A DNA stretch of 64,000 nucleotides, from assembly GCA_021298555.1 (NCBI GenBank), contig JAJTGE010000001.1:63445-127444 (forward strand), written 5' to 3'. A model generated the notes under the pieces. It saw nothing but the letters and a program-made list of their open reading frames with translations. It had not been told where the DNA came from and made no database searches. The first letter of the stretch is position 1. Each line of letters begins with the position of its first letter. The DNA is from Oxalobacteraceae bacterium. GTDB lineage: Bacteria; Pseudomonadota; Gammaproteobacteria; Burkholderiales; Burkholderiaceae_D. Shown one piece after another: positions 8,091 through 15,696 of this stretch. Made by a program: the position numbers and the translations under genes.

Positions 8091-9131
8091 ATGGCAACCT
8101 CAGGCAACCTCCTGTCACCAGAAGAGCTCGCGGCCCTCTCCGAGGGTATCGATGACGGCACTATTGCTATCGATACCGGCTTTAATCTGACCACACGTGT
8201 TAAAAAACATGATCTGGCCAGCGAGGACAGTACGCTAGGCGTTAATACGTCATCGCTGGAGATGATTAATGAACGTTTCGTGCGACTGTTTCGCATGGGA
8301 TTGATGGAGGTGCTACGCACCAGCCCACGTATCAATCCTTCGCGTGCACAAATCATACGTTTTGGCGACTATCTAAAAGATATGCGTCCACCTTTGGCAG
8401 TTAATACGATACGTATTAATCCTCTGCGCGGTTTTTCACTGGTAATGATTGAGCCCACACTGGTGTTCTCTGCACTTGATAATTTTTTTGGTGGTACTGG
8501 CAGCGGTATGCCGGGCAACCAAAAGCGTCGTGCAACAGACAAGCCGGGGGATAATCCAAATGCATTACCCCCAACACGCATGTTTACACCGACTGAGTCG
8601 CGTGTAATCAAAATCATTTTAGAAGTTTTTTTTCGTGCTCTTAAAGAAGCCTGGGCACCTCTGCTAGGCGTATCGTTCGAGCATGTAGGATCAGAAATCA
8701 ATCCGCAGTTTGCACAAATAGCGGATGAAAATGATCTGGTGATCATGTCGCGCTTTGAAACTGAAAGTGTCGGCGGAAACAAAGGTTTTATCGATCTCGT
8801 TTATCCATACGCATCATTAAAACCATTGCGCGATTTGTTACGTAACCGCGTTCAGGCTGATGGTAGTGCAGAATCTGATTTGAAATGGCGTAATGACCTC
8901 ACCAAAGCGGCTGGCGACTCCATGGTCGAGCTGCAGGTTTTATTGGGTCAGGTCGTTGATAGTTACGAGCGTATAGAAACGCTCAAAGAAGGTGATCTGT
9001 TATTTTTCAAAAAGCCGGAGCTTGCAACCGTTTATATCGGTGGCCTGCCCGCCTTTGATTGCCAGGTAGGCATGGCGGGACCGAATGTGGCTATTCGCAT
9101 AGAAAAATCCCTTAACCCAGAAACCATTTAA
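8091..9131 (+). CDS. fliM: Flagellar motor switch protein FliM
   Basis: FliM is a C-ring component that binds phosphorylated CheY and controls the direction of rotation. The 346-residue length is normal. The N-terminal CheY-binding peptide is seen as LLSPEELAALSEG, followed by the CheC-like middle domain (the usual GGxG is seen as FFGGTGSG) and a C-terminal SpoA domain (LQVLLGQVVDSYERIETLKEGD). A longer than usual insert after the GGTGSG motif (about residues 140-165) is rich in Lys, Arg and Pro. It is followed by fliN after 26 bp. Confidence 0.96.
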   Translation: MATSGNLLSPEELAALSEGIDDGTIAIDTGFNLTTRVKKHDLASEDSTLGVNTSSLEMINERFVRLFRMGLMEVLRTSPRINPSRAQIIRFGDYLKDMRPPLAVNTIRINPLRGFSLVMIEPTLVFSALDNFFGGTGSGMPGNQKRRATDKPGDNPNALPPTRMFTPTESRVIKIILEVFFRALKEAWAPLLGVSFEHVGSEINPQFAQIADENDLVIMSRFETESVGGNKGFIDLVYPYASLKPLRDLLRNRVQADGSAESDLKWRNDLTKAAGDSMVELQVLLGQVVDSYERIETLKEGDLLFFKKPELATVYIGGLPAFDCQVGMAGPNVAIRIEKSLNPETI

Positions 9132-9157
9132 TTCAATCGACTACATCAGGATCCATC

Positions 9158-9478
9158 ATGAGTGACGCGACCGAAGACCAAGATCAGGACAACGCTATTG
9201 CCGAAGCGGCAGTTCACCACCACATTAACCCAGAGGTATTGCAAAACATTTCTGTGGCTATCAAGGTAGAAGTTGGCCGCACAAAAATGAAAATTCGCGA
9301 TCTGCTTCGCTTAACACAAGGCAGTGTCGTTGAACTAGAACGCATCGCTGGCGAACCACTCGACTTACTGGTTAACGACACGGTCGTTGCTCAGGGTGAA
9401 GTCGTTCTGGTCAATGATCGCTACGGCATTCGCTTAACACGCGTTGTTCCCGCATCTGAACGCATGCGCAACATCTAA
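9158..9478 (+). CDS. fliN: Flagellar motor switch protein FliN
   Basis: FliN forms the base of the C-ring with FliM and helps dock the export ATPase complex. The 106-residue protein has a short acidic N-terminus and a complete SpoA domain: ISVAIKVEVGRTKMKIRDLL, GSVVELERIAGEPLDLLVND and the conserved C-terminal YGIRLTRVV. The upstream Shine-Dalgarno sequence is caggatcc. fliO begins 13 bp after its stop. Confidence 0.96.
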   Translation: MSDATEDQDQDNAIAEAAVHHHINPEVLQNISVAIKVEVGRTKMKIRDLLRLTQGSVVELERIAGEPLDLLVNDTVVAQGEVVLVNDRYGIRLTRVVPASERMRNI

Positions 9479-9491
9479 CACGCGAGACATC

Positions 9492-9866
9492 ATGCACGCC
9501 ACTGATTGGTTATCCTTTATCGCTAGCTTTACTGTCGTACTAGTCCTTTTGGGATTGGTACTGTTTGCACTCAAGAAGATGCAGAACGGTGGCTTGCCCG
9601 GTATGAGCCCGCGCCGTATCCGCATACTCGATACGATATCTATCGGGCCACGCCAAAAAATCATTCTGCTGCGTGTAAAAGATGAAGACATTTTGGTTGG
9701 TGTGACTGCTCAACAAATTAATACGCTTGCCGGCTTCCCGCTGAGTTCAGAAGAAATGGCAGCTGATCAGGTATCGGCCACCGCTTCGAGCGAGCCTAGT
9801 GCTCCATTGGCCAAGCGCTTTGCTGATTTACTGAACGCTGCAAAACAAAACAAGGATGGGGGCTGA
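9492..9866 (+). CDS. fliO: Flagellar biosynthetic protein FliO
   Basis: FliO is a small inner-membrane protein that helps assemble the FliP ring of the export gate. I chose the ATG at 9492 (MHATDWLSF) rather than an in-frame ATG at 9444, which lies inside fliN and adds residues unlike the family. The 124-residue product has one membrane segment at about residues 8-27 and the typical cytoplasmic domain (RRIRILDTISIGPRQKIILLRV). FliO is the least conserved export component, but position between fliN and fliP makes the call secure. Confidence 0.9.
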   Translation: MHATDWLSFIASFTVVLVLLGLVLFALKKMQNGGLPGMSPRRIRILDTISIGPRQKIILLRVKDEDILVGVTAQQINTLAGFPLSSEEMAADQVSATASSEPSAPLAKRFADLLNAAKQNKDGG

Positions 9867-9868
9867 TT

Positions 9869-10624
9869 ATGTCTCGCCATGTCCTGACTACCCTACTCGT
9901 GCTGCTCGCAGCATCACTCATGCCTGATGCGGTATTCGCTCAGGGTATGCCGATAGTCAATGTCGTCACTGGCAAAGGTGGGGCAACTTCCTACAGCCTG
10001 ACCCTGCAATTGCTCGGGTTGATGACAGTATTAACGCTGTTGCCATCGATGCTGCTGATGATGACTTCATTTGTTCGCATCATTATTGTGTTTTCGATTT
10101 TGCGTCAGGCGCTCGGAACCGGCCAGACACCACCAAATCAAGTACTCGCAGGCCTGGCCTTGTTTTTAACGCTCTTCATCATGCAACCGGTGATGACAGA
10201 TGTGTACCAAAACGCCATCCTGCCTTACATGAATTCTGGTTTGCCCTTCGAAGAAGCACTGGCTGCTGCAGAAGCACCTGTGCGTGGCTTCATGCTGGCA
10301 CAAACCCGCGAAGAAGATATTGCGATGTTCATGGAAATTTCACGCAGCAGAGCCGAATTAACTGGACCTGAATCGGTACCGTTTACTACGCTGGTACCCG
10401 CCTTCATGACATCAGAATTGAAAAGCGCGTTCACTATTGGCTTTCTGATCTATATACCGTTTGTAGTGATTGACTTGATAGTCTCTTCGGTACTGATGTC
10501 CATGGGTATGATGATGCTCTCGCCAATGATGATATCTATGCCATTTAAGCTCATGCTTTTTGTTCTGGTCGATGGCTGGAGCATGTTAATGGGTTCACTC
10601 GCGTCTAGCTTCGCGATGCCGTAA
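9869..10624 (+). CDS. fliP: Flagellar export gate protein FliP
   Basis: FliP forms the pentameric core of the export channel with FliQ and FliR. The 251-residue protein begins with a signal peptide (cleavage near residue 25, VFAQG), as is usual for FliP, and has four hydrophobic segments. Family stretches are visible: MMTSFVRIIIVFSILRQALG, PPNQVLAGLALFLT and MGMMMLSPMMISMPFKLMLF. It starts 2 bp after fliO with ggatggggg upstream. Confidence 0.97.
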   Translation: MSRHVLTTLLVLLAASLMPDAVFAQGMPIVNVVTGKGGATSYSLTLQLLGLMTVLTLLPSMLLMMTSFVRIIIVFSILRQALGTGQTPPNQVLAGLALFLTLFIMQPVMTDVYQNAILPYMNSGLPFEEALAAAEAPVRGFMLAQTREEDIAMFMEISRSRAELTGPESVPFTTLVPAFMTSELKSAFTIGFLIYIPFVVIDLIVSSVLMSMGMMMLSPMMISMPFKLMLFVLVDGWSMLMGSLASSFAMP

Positions 10625-10651
10625 TAAATAGAAAAATAAAAGGACACCATC

Positions 10652-10921
10652 ATGGAAATCTCAACCGTCGTCGATCTGGGCCGCAGCGCACTTTGGGCTA
10701 TCGTCCTGATTTCTTCTCCACTGCTGCTGGTTGCATTAGGTGTGGGTTTGTTTATTGGCGTCATACAAGCAGCGACATCGATTAATGAATCAACACTGTC
10801 GTTTATACCCAAGCTCGCTGCGATGGGTGCAACGCTTGCGATATTTGGTAGCTGGCAGCTGGTAATGCTGGTGGATTACACCAAAGATATTTACAAGCGC
10901 ATACCTGCGCTGTTTTCTTAA
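10652..10921 (+). CDS. fliQ: Flagellar export gate protein FliQ
   Basis: FliQ is a small two-helix membrane subunit, four copies of which join the FliP5-FliR core of the export gate. The 89-residue length is typical. Two hydrophobic segments lie at about residues 15-38 and 53-73, and the conserved GLFIGVIQAATSINESTLSFIPK loop is present in pieces such as QAATSINE. A Shine-Dalgarno sequence aaaaggac precedes the ATG. Confidence 0.96.
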   Translation: MEISTVVDLGRSALWAIVLISSPLLLVALGVGLFIGVIQAATSINESTLSFIPKLAAMGATLAIFGSWQLVMLVDYTKDIYKRIPALFS

Positions 10922-10956
10922 TCTCTACATTAAAAAGGAGCGTTCGGAGCGACGCT

Positions 10957-11730
10957 ATGACATTACTGGCATCCGAAATCGTTGAACGCTTCTATATGTT
11001 CCTGTGGCCGATGCTACGCATCTCGGCCTTGCTGGTGACAGCTCCGCTATTTTCGCTCGACGCCCTCACCCTGCCTATACGCATCATGTTGGCCCTAGTG
11101 GTCACAGTTTTGATCTATCCGTTAGTCAACTGGCCTGTGATTGATCCAGTGACTGCCAACGGCGTATTGCAGATCGTGAATCAAATATTTATCGGCGCCA
11201 TGATGGGTCTGATGCTGCAAATTGCCACCGGAGCACTGACACTTGCAGGCCAAACCATTTCATCCTCTATGGGTTTATCAATGGCCACATTGATCGACCC
11301 TAACGTCGGCAACGTACCCGTTATTGCGCAATTCATCGTTATCCTCTCTACCTTGGTATTTTTAGGCTTTGGTGGTCATGTCATTATGCTTTCTATGGTG
11401 CTCGACAGCTTTACTGCGGTACCCATAGGACAAAGTATTTTGGGACAAGTCGCCTTCGGCAAAGTAGTCGCCTGGAGCAGCATGATTTTTCTCGGCGGAG
11501 TACTTATCTCGCTGCCCGTCATGGTCTCGCTATTGTTCATTAATATAGGCATGGGCGTCATTACGCGTGCCGCACCCAGTTTGAATATTTTTTCTGTTGG
11601 CCTTCCCGCCTCCATCGCCGCCGGATTTCTGGTGTTGATACTGGCTATGGATGGCATCGTTGGCCGCATACAGTGGCTATGGATGCAGGCTTTTAATCAT
11701 GCACGCGATCTCGTTGGTTTAGTGAGTTGA
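10957..11730 (+). CDS. fliR: Flagellar export gate protein FliR
   Basis: FliR completes the export channel and contacts FlhB. The 257-residue protein is almost wholly hydrophobic with about six membrane segments. Recognisable stretches are FLWPMLRISALLVTAPLFS near the N-terminus, ALTLAGQTISSSMGLSMA with DPNVGNVPVI in the middle, and GVITRAAPSLNIFSVGLPA near the end. It is preceded by aaaaaggagcg and is followed by flhB after a single base, the fliR-flhB order seen in pseudomonads and many other proteobacteria. Confidence 0.96.
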   Translation: MTLLASEIVERFYMFLWPMLRISALLVTAPLFSLDALTLPIRIMLALVVTVLIYPLVNWPVIDPVTANGVLQIVNQIFIGAMMGLMLQIATGALTLAGQTISSSMGLSMATLIDPNVGNVPVIAQFIVILSTLVFLGFGGHVIMLSMVLDSFTAVPIGQSILGQVAFGKVVAWSSMIFLGGVLISLPVMVSLLFINIGMGVITRAAPSLNIFSVGLPASIAAGFLVLILAMDGIVGRIQWLWMQAFNHARDLVGLVS

Positions 11731-11731
11731 T

Positions 11732-12889
11732 ATGTCCGAGAGCTCAGAAGAAAAAACCGAAGAACCCACCTCGCGGCGCCTGCAAAAGGCCCGTGAGGAA
11801 GGTCAGGTAGCACGCTCTCAGGAATTACCTGCGGCTGCTATTACGATTGCTGCATTAAGCATGATACTTATCACTGGCGGCATGCTGATATCAAAGTTGT
11901 CCGAAGCATTTTCTTCCGGATTTAATTTTGACCGCAAGCTGGTTCACTCATCGAATTTGCTGCCCGCTATTTTTGCTCATGAATTACTGGAAAGCTATCT
12001 ACTGATTGCTCCATTATTATTGCTAACAGCTGCTGTTGCCATTGCATCTTCCGGTGCAACAGGTGGTTTTTTATTTGAAATGGGGGCTGTTGCACCCAAG
12101 TTTTCTAAGCTCAACCCTATGAACGGCTTCAAGCGCATGTTTGGTATGAAAGCCGCTGTCGAATTAGGTAAAGCACTGCTTAAATTTACACTGGTCAGCG
12201 GTGCAGTGGCCTGGGTATTGATGGATAACGTTGGTACTCTGAATAAAATTGGCCGAATGGCGCTTGAGCCCGGCATGTTGATTGCGGGCGAGATGCTCAC
12301 GCGTTCATCGCTTATCATGGCCTGTGCGTTGGTCGTGATTGCCTTGATAGATGTTCCTTTTCAGCGCTGGCAGTTCATGAAACAAATGCGCATGACCAAG
12401 CAGGAAATTAAAGATGAAATGAAGGACATGGAGGGTAGGCCTGAAATCAAGGCACAAATCCGTCGCCGTCAGCGTGAAATGTCGAATGCACGCATGATGG
12501 ACAAAGTAAAAGATGCTGATGTCGTTATCACTAACCCGGAACACTTTGCCGTTGCCCTGGCCTACGATCCGAACGGTGATAGCGCTCCTATACTGCTGGC
12601 TAAAGGTGCTGATGCCATTGCTGCTCGTATTCGTGAAGAAGCAAAAAAACATGGCGTGGAAATTTTTCAAGCAGCACCGTTAGCTCGTGCTCTGTACTTT
12701 ACGACAGAGGTAAACCACCCTGTCCCAGAAGACTTGTATTATGCGGTTGCGCAGGTGATTGCTTATGTCTTTAACTTGGCCAGCATTCGTCCGGGTGCGG
12801 CACCCGTACAGCGCCCACAACCGACCTTACCGCCGAATATGCTGTTCGACGCCGACGGTAGGCTCGAAACTGAGGAGGCGGTTAACTGA
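11732..12889 (+). CDS. flhB: Flagellar export specificity switch protein FlhB
   Basis: FlhB switches export from hook to filament substrates after autocleavage between Asn and Pro of its NPTH motif. The 385-residue protein has the N-terminal EEKTEEPTSRRLQKAREEGQ signature, four membrane segments, and a cytoplasmic domain. The cleavage motif reads NPEH here (VVITNPEHFAVAL), keeping Asn, Pro and His but with Glu for Thr. FliK, which triggers the switch, is frameshifted in this window. The stop overlaps the next start by one base (TGATG), with GAGGAGG placed correctly for that next gene. Confidence 0.96.
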   Translation: MSESSEEKTEEPTSRRLQKAREEGQVARSQELPAAAITIAALSMILITGGMLISKLSEAFSSGFNFDRKLVHSSNLLPAIFAHELLESYLLIAPLLLLTAAVAIASSGATGGFLFEMGAVAPKFSKLNPMNGFKRMFGMKAAVELGKALLKFTLVSGAVAWVLMDNVGTLNKIGRMALEPGMLIAGEMLTRSSLIMACALVVIALIDVPFQRWQFMKQMRMTKQEIKDEMKDMEGRPEIKAQIRRRQREMSNARMMDKVKDADVVITNPEHFAVALAYDPNGDSAPILLAKGADAIAARIREEAKKHGVEIFQAAPLARALYFTTEVNHPVPEDLYYAVAQVIAYVFNLASIRPGAAPVQRPQPTLPPNMLFDADGRLETEEAVN

Positions 12890-14502
12890 TGGACAGAAAT
12901 CTCGACATGGCTGAACTGATCGGAGCCGAAGGTATCTTCCTTCGCACGGCTGACCGCCGCCGATTTGATTACGTGGTGCGTGGCATACGCGACGAAAGCC
13001 TTTCTTTATCGCTCACTAGTGATAACGATGGCTTGCTGGATCATTACGGTCGATTATTAATTAATAAGCTACGCAAGACTGAGGGCTTGCAGGTCGAAAT
13101 TTTTCTGCCACAAAATACCGAAGCCCTGCTTGATCGCTTTAATCAGATACTGGCTGATCTCTCGATTGACGAAGCTCGCAATGCACAAACTTCGCTGGCT
13201 CCTCGCCGCGTTTTGCTTGCGCATGATGCCAAGGCCATCAGTGAACGTGATATGCAACTGATGTCCCGGTTGATACAAGATTTTCCTGGCGCGCATGTAT
13301 CTATCGTGCTGCTGGTAGATAAAATGGGGTCGCAGCTACACGAAAAAAATCTGGAAAAATTTGGTCAACGCTTAATGCGCTGGCCTTTGGAAACACCGAC
13401 ACGCGAAGAAGGCGAAGCCTTGCTTGACATAGCACGCGCTGCCGGTTTTGACGTAGAAGTCAAAAAAGTCTTGGCCAGCACTGGTTACGCCAAACCAGCC
13501 AAAGCTGCGGTTATTGGTAATCCTTTGCCCGCCAACACTATGGCCCACGCAGCCGTCGAAGAAAAAAATGTGATCTCGGCCGGTGAACTAGCCGCCATGC
13601 GTCAGAAAGCACTGCATGGCACAACTGAACGAACTGAACCAACCATGGCTGAGCCAGCCACGCTAGCTGAGCCGACGCATGAGACACCGCCGGTTACTCG
13701 CCAACGCTTGCCTCTGCCTACTCTATTTCGATGGATCGGCGCTCTGATAATCGTGCTTATCGTCACCATCACCGTGATCATTTTATTGTTCCCCCAGCGC
13801 TTGGGCCCCATGCTGTACAGCTCTCCCCTGCTCAAGGCCAAGCTGCCCGAGTGGGCAATGAATGCAGTCGTCAGCGTAACGGGTAAACCACCCACAGCTC
13901 AGCTTGAGGAAGCCAGAGCAGCCACCAAAGAAAACACCACTACAGTTCCGGCGCCACAAGCCGATGTAGTCGATAAGAGTAATGCGACTGACAAGGGTCC
14001 GGCAGTTGAAGCAGCTGCCGCAGCTATCGATACCAAGCCTGCGGCGGAAATCGTAGCCCCGAAAGCTGATGCTAAAGCTGAACAGAAAACAGAAACAAAA
14101 GCCGAAACCGCGCTAAACACGCCTGTAACCCAGCCTGTGCCGGCCGTTACACCAGCGGCACCGATCGCCACAGCGTCACCCGCTGATGCATTGGCACCTC
14201 GGTCCGAGCGTGGCGCAGACAATGCTGTACGCCAGGCACGACCTGGTAGTTATTTTGTTCAGCATGTCTCGCTAAATTCGATGGCAGAGGCACAGGAATG
14301 GCGAGCGCAGTACGCAGCATTAAACAAGGGTCGTATAGCAGCCGTAAAAACGCCGGATAAAGGAGTGAAGTACGTGGTCCTTTCGGGGCCGTTCACAACA
14401 CAAAAAGAAGCCGAAGGATTTGCTGCCAGGCCAGGCGTACCCGCCGATCCGTGGCTACGCCCTGTGAAGTCTCTCCAGCGTGCGCTGGTGAGTAGCCGCT
14501 AA
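12889..14502 (+). CDS. Membrane protein with C-terminal SPOR-like domain (DamX-like layout), function unknown
   Basis: The 537-residue protein has a cytoplasmic N-terminal domain (about 1-200), a linker, one membrane segment at about 281-301 (ALIIVLIVTITVIILL), an Ala/Pro/Thr-rich periplasmic linker, and a C-terminal region of about 85 residues that reads as a SPOR domain (GSYFVQHVSLNSMAEAQEW and KYVVLSGPFTTQKEAEGF). SPOR domains bind denuded glycan strands of peptidoglycan. The layout resembles DamX, but I see no Walker A motif in the N-terminal domain. The strong GAGGAGG Shine-Dalgarno and overlap with flhB suggest tight coupling. Context suggests a wall- or pole-linked role in the flagellar programme; that is inference. 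Confidence 0.85.
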   Translation: MDRNLDMAELIGAEGIFLRTADRRRFDYVVRGIRDESLSLSLTSDNDGLLDHYGRLLINKLRKTEGLQVEIFLPQNTEALLDRFNQILADLSIDEARNAQTSLAPRRVLLAHDAKAISERDMQLMSRLIQDFPGAHVSIVLLVDKMGSQLHEKNLEKFGQRLMRWPLETPTREEGEALLDIARAAGFDVEVKKVLASTGYAKPAKAAVIGNPLPANTMAHAAVEEKNVISAGELAAMRQKALHGTTERTEPTMAEPATLAEPTHETPPVTRQRLPLPTLFRWIGALIIVLIVTITVIILLFPQRLGPMLYSSPLLKAKLPEWAMNAVVSVTGKPPTAQLEEARAATKENTTTVPAPQADVVDKSNATDKGPAVEAAAAAIDTKPAAEIVAPKADAKAEQKTETKAETALNTPVTQPVPAVTPAAPIATASPADALAPRSERGADNAVRQARPGSYFVQHVSLNSMAEAQEWRAQYAALNKGRIAAVKTPDKGVKYVVLSGPFTTQKEAEGFAARPGVPADPWLRPVKSLQRALVSSR

Positions 14503-14532
14503 GGTGAATCGTGCTGTGGATAGAGGCAGGTA

Positions 14533-15696
14533 ATGTCTGAAGAAGAAGCCCAAGTATTTCGTGGCGGTCGTTCAGTTGAGACAGCTGTCAGCGAGCATGA
14601 ACTACGCAAAAAGAAAAAACCAGTCAAGGGACCGGCTGCTGATACACGTTCACTAACAGACCAAAAAAATGGTCCTGGTGATACGCGATCGATAAATGAC
14701 CGTCGAGAAGGACCGTCCATTAGTCATGCAACGCATGATCAAAAGGGCGTCAATGATCAGCGTGCATCGCATGACGCGCAAGGCGAATCGTTTAGTCATG
14801 CAATGCATGATGCAGATGGTCTTTCTGATGTTCGTGCAACCAATGACGGCAGCGGACTGATAGATACGCATCATCTGCACGATGCCGAGGGCGCCGCAGA
14901 TCAGCGTGCGATGCATGATGCAGACGGTTTGTCTGATGGTCGCGGATGGGATGATGGTGAGGGCCTGATTGACACCCGTGCTGCGCTCGATGCAGTGGGT
15001 TTATCTGATGCGCGTGCATTGCACGATGCGGATGGCGCTGCGGATGCCAGAGCCATAGACTATGGCGATGGCCCGTCAGATGTGCAAGCACTGCAGGATG
15101 CAGATGGACCAGCGGATGCCAGAGCCATAGACGATGGCGATGGCCCATCAGATGTACGAGCACTGCAGGATGCGGATGGACCAGCGGATGCCAGAGCCAT
15201 AGACGATGGCGATGGCCCGTCAGCTGTGCAAGCACTGCACGATGCGGATGGACCAGCGGATGCTAGAGCCATAGACGATGGCGATGGCCCATCAGATGTA
15301 CGAGTACTGCAGGATGCGGATGGGCCAGCGGATGCACGCGTCATTGCGGATGCTGAAGGTCCTGAGGATAGGCGAGTGATGGAAGATCATCATGCGCTGA
15401 TACCACCCGGTTCAGAGTTAGCTGGTGAATTTTCTGCAAGTCCAGACGACATTGCAGACGATGTCGTAGTCGATAGTAAAGATGCCGCTATTGCAGCGAA
15501 ATTGGCTGAGCAATCTGAGTATGTTGAATCATTGTTGAATTCGACTGTAACTGAAGAGGCCACGCCATGGGCACTGTCGGTTCATCTTGAACAACGCATA
15601 CAGAAACTGCAGGACGCAAAGGCTAAAGTAAATTCTGAGCTGGATAGCTTGGAAGCCTCCTCGAAAAAACTTGAAAAACGATTGTCATCATTATGA
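14533..15696 (+). CDS. Asp-rich protein of about 21 twelve-residue repeats with C-terminal coiled coil, function unknown
   Basis: I do not recognise this 387-residue protein. From about residue 37 to 285 it is built of 12-residue units of the form D-x-R-x-[LIM]-x-D-x-x-G-x-x (for example DARAIDDGDGPS and DVRALQDADGPA). The regular hydrophobic, Gly and Asp positions suggest a solenoid, perhaps a beta-helix. No signal peptide or membrane segment is seen, so it is probably cytoplasmic. The last 45 residues form a likely coiled coil (LEQRIQKLQDAKAKVNSEL). The ATG has aggcagg upstream, and the stop overlaps the next start (ATGA). The strict 12-residue period and intact frame over 1.1 kb support a real gene. 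Confidence 0.85.
   Translation: MSEEEAQVFRGGRSVETAVSEHELRKKKKPVKGPAADTRSLTDQKNGPGDTRSINDRREGPSISHATHDQKGVNDQRASHDAQGESFSHAMHDADGLSDVRATNDGSGLIDTHHLHDAEGAADQRAMHDADGLSDGRGWDDGEGLIDTRAALDAVGLSDARALHDADGAADARAIDYGDGPSDVQALQDADGPADARAIDDGDGPSDVRALQDADGPADARAIDDGDGPSAVQALHDADGPADARAIDDGDGPSDVRVLQDADGPADARVIADAEGPEDRRVMEDHHALIPPGSELAGEFSASPDDIADDVVVDSKDAAIAAKLAEQSEYVESLLNSTVTEEATPWALSVHLEQRIQKLQDAKAKVNSELDSLEASSKKLEKRLSSL
15025..15336 (+). repeat. 72-bp direct repeats inside the Asp-rich repeat gene
   Basis: The marker ccagagccatagac (cta for cca in the last copy) recurs at 15047, 15119, 15191 and 15263, an exact 72-bp period. Each 72-bp unit encodes two 12-residue repeats. The near-identity of these units against the older, more divergent repeats upstream suggests recent expansion, and copy number could vary between strains. 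Confidence 0.92.

Noticed and set aside
15025-15336. Regularly spaced repeats that could suggest a CRISPR array
   Set aside because: The period is exactly 72 bp with no variable spacers, and the units are in frame inside a gene.
14792-15344. Long open frames on the - strand opposite the Asp-rich repeat gene, one with Ser/Ala/Gly repeats
   Set aside because: They are mirror effects of the 72-bp DNA repeat; they lack Shine-Dalgarno sites, and the + strand frame has the coiled coil and overlaps its neighbour correctly.
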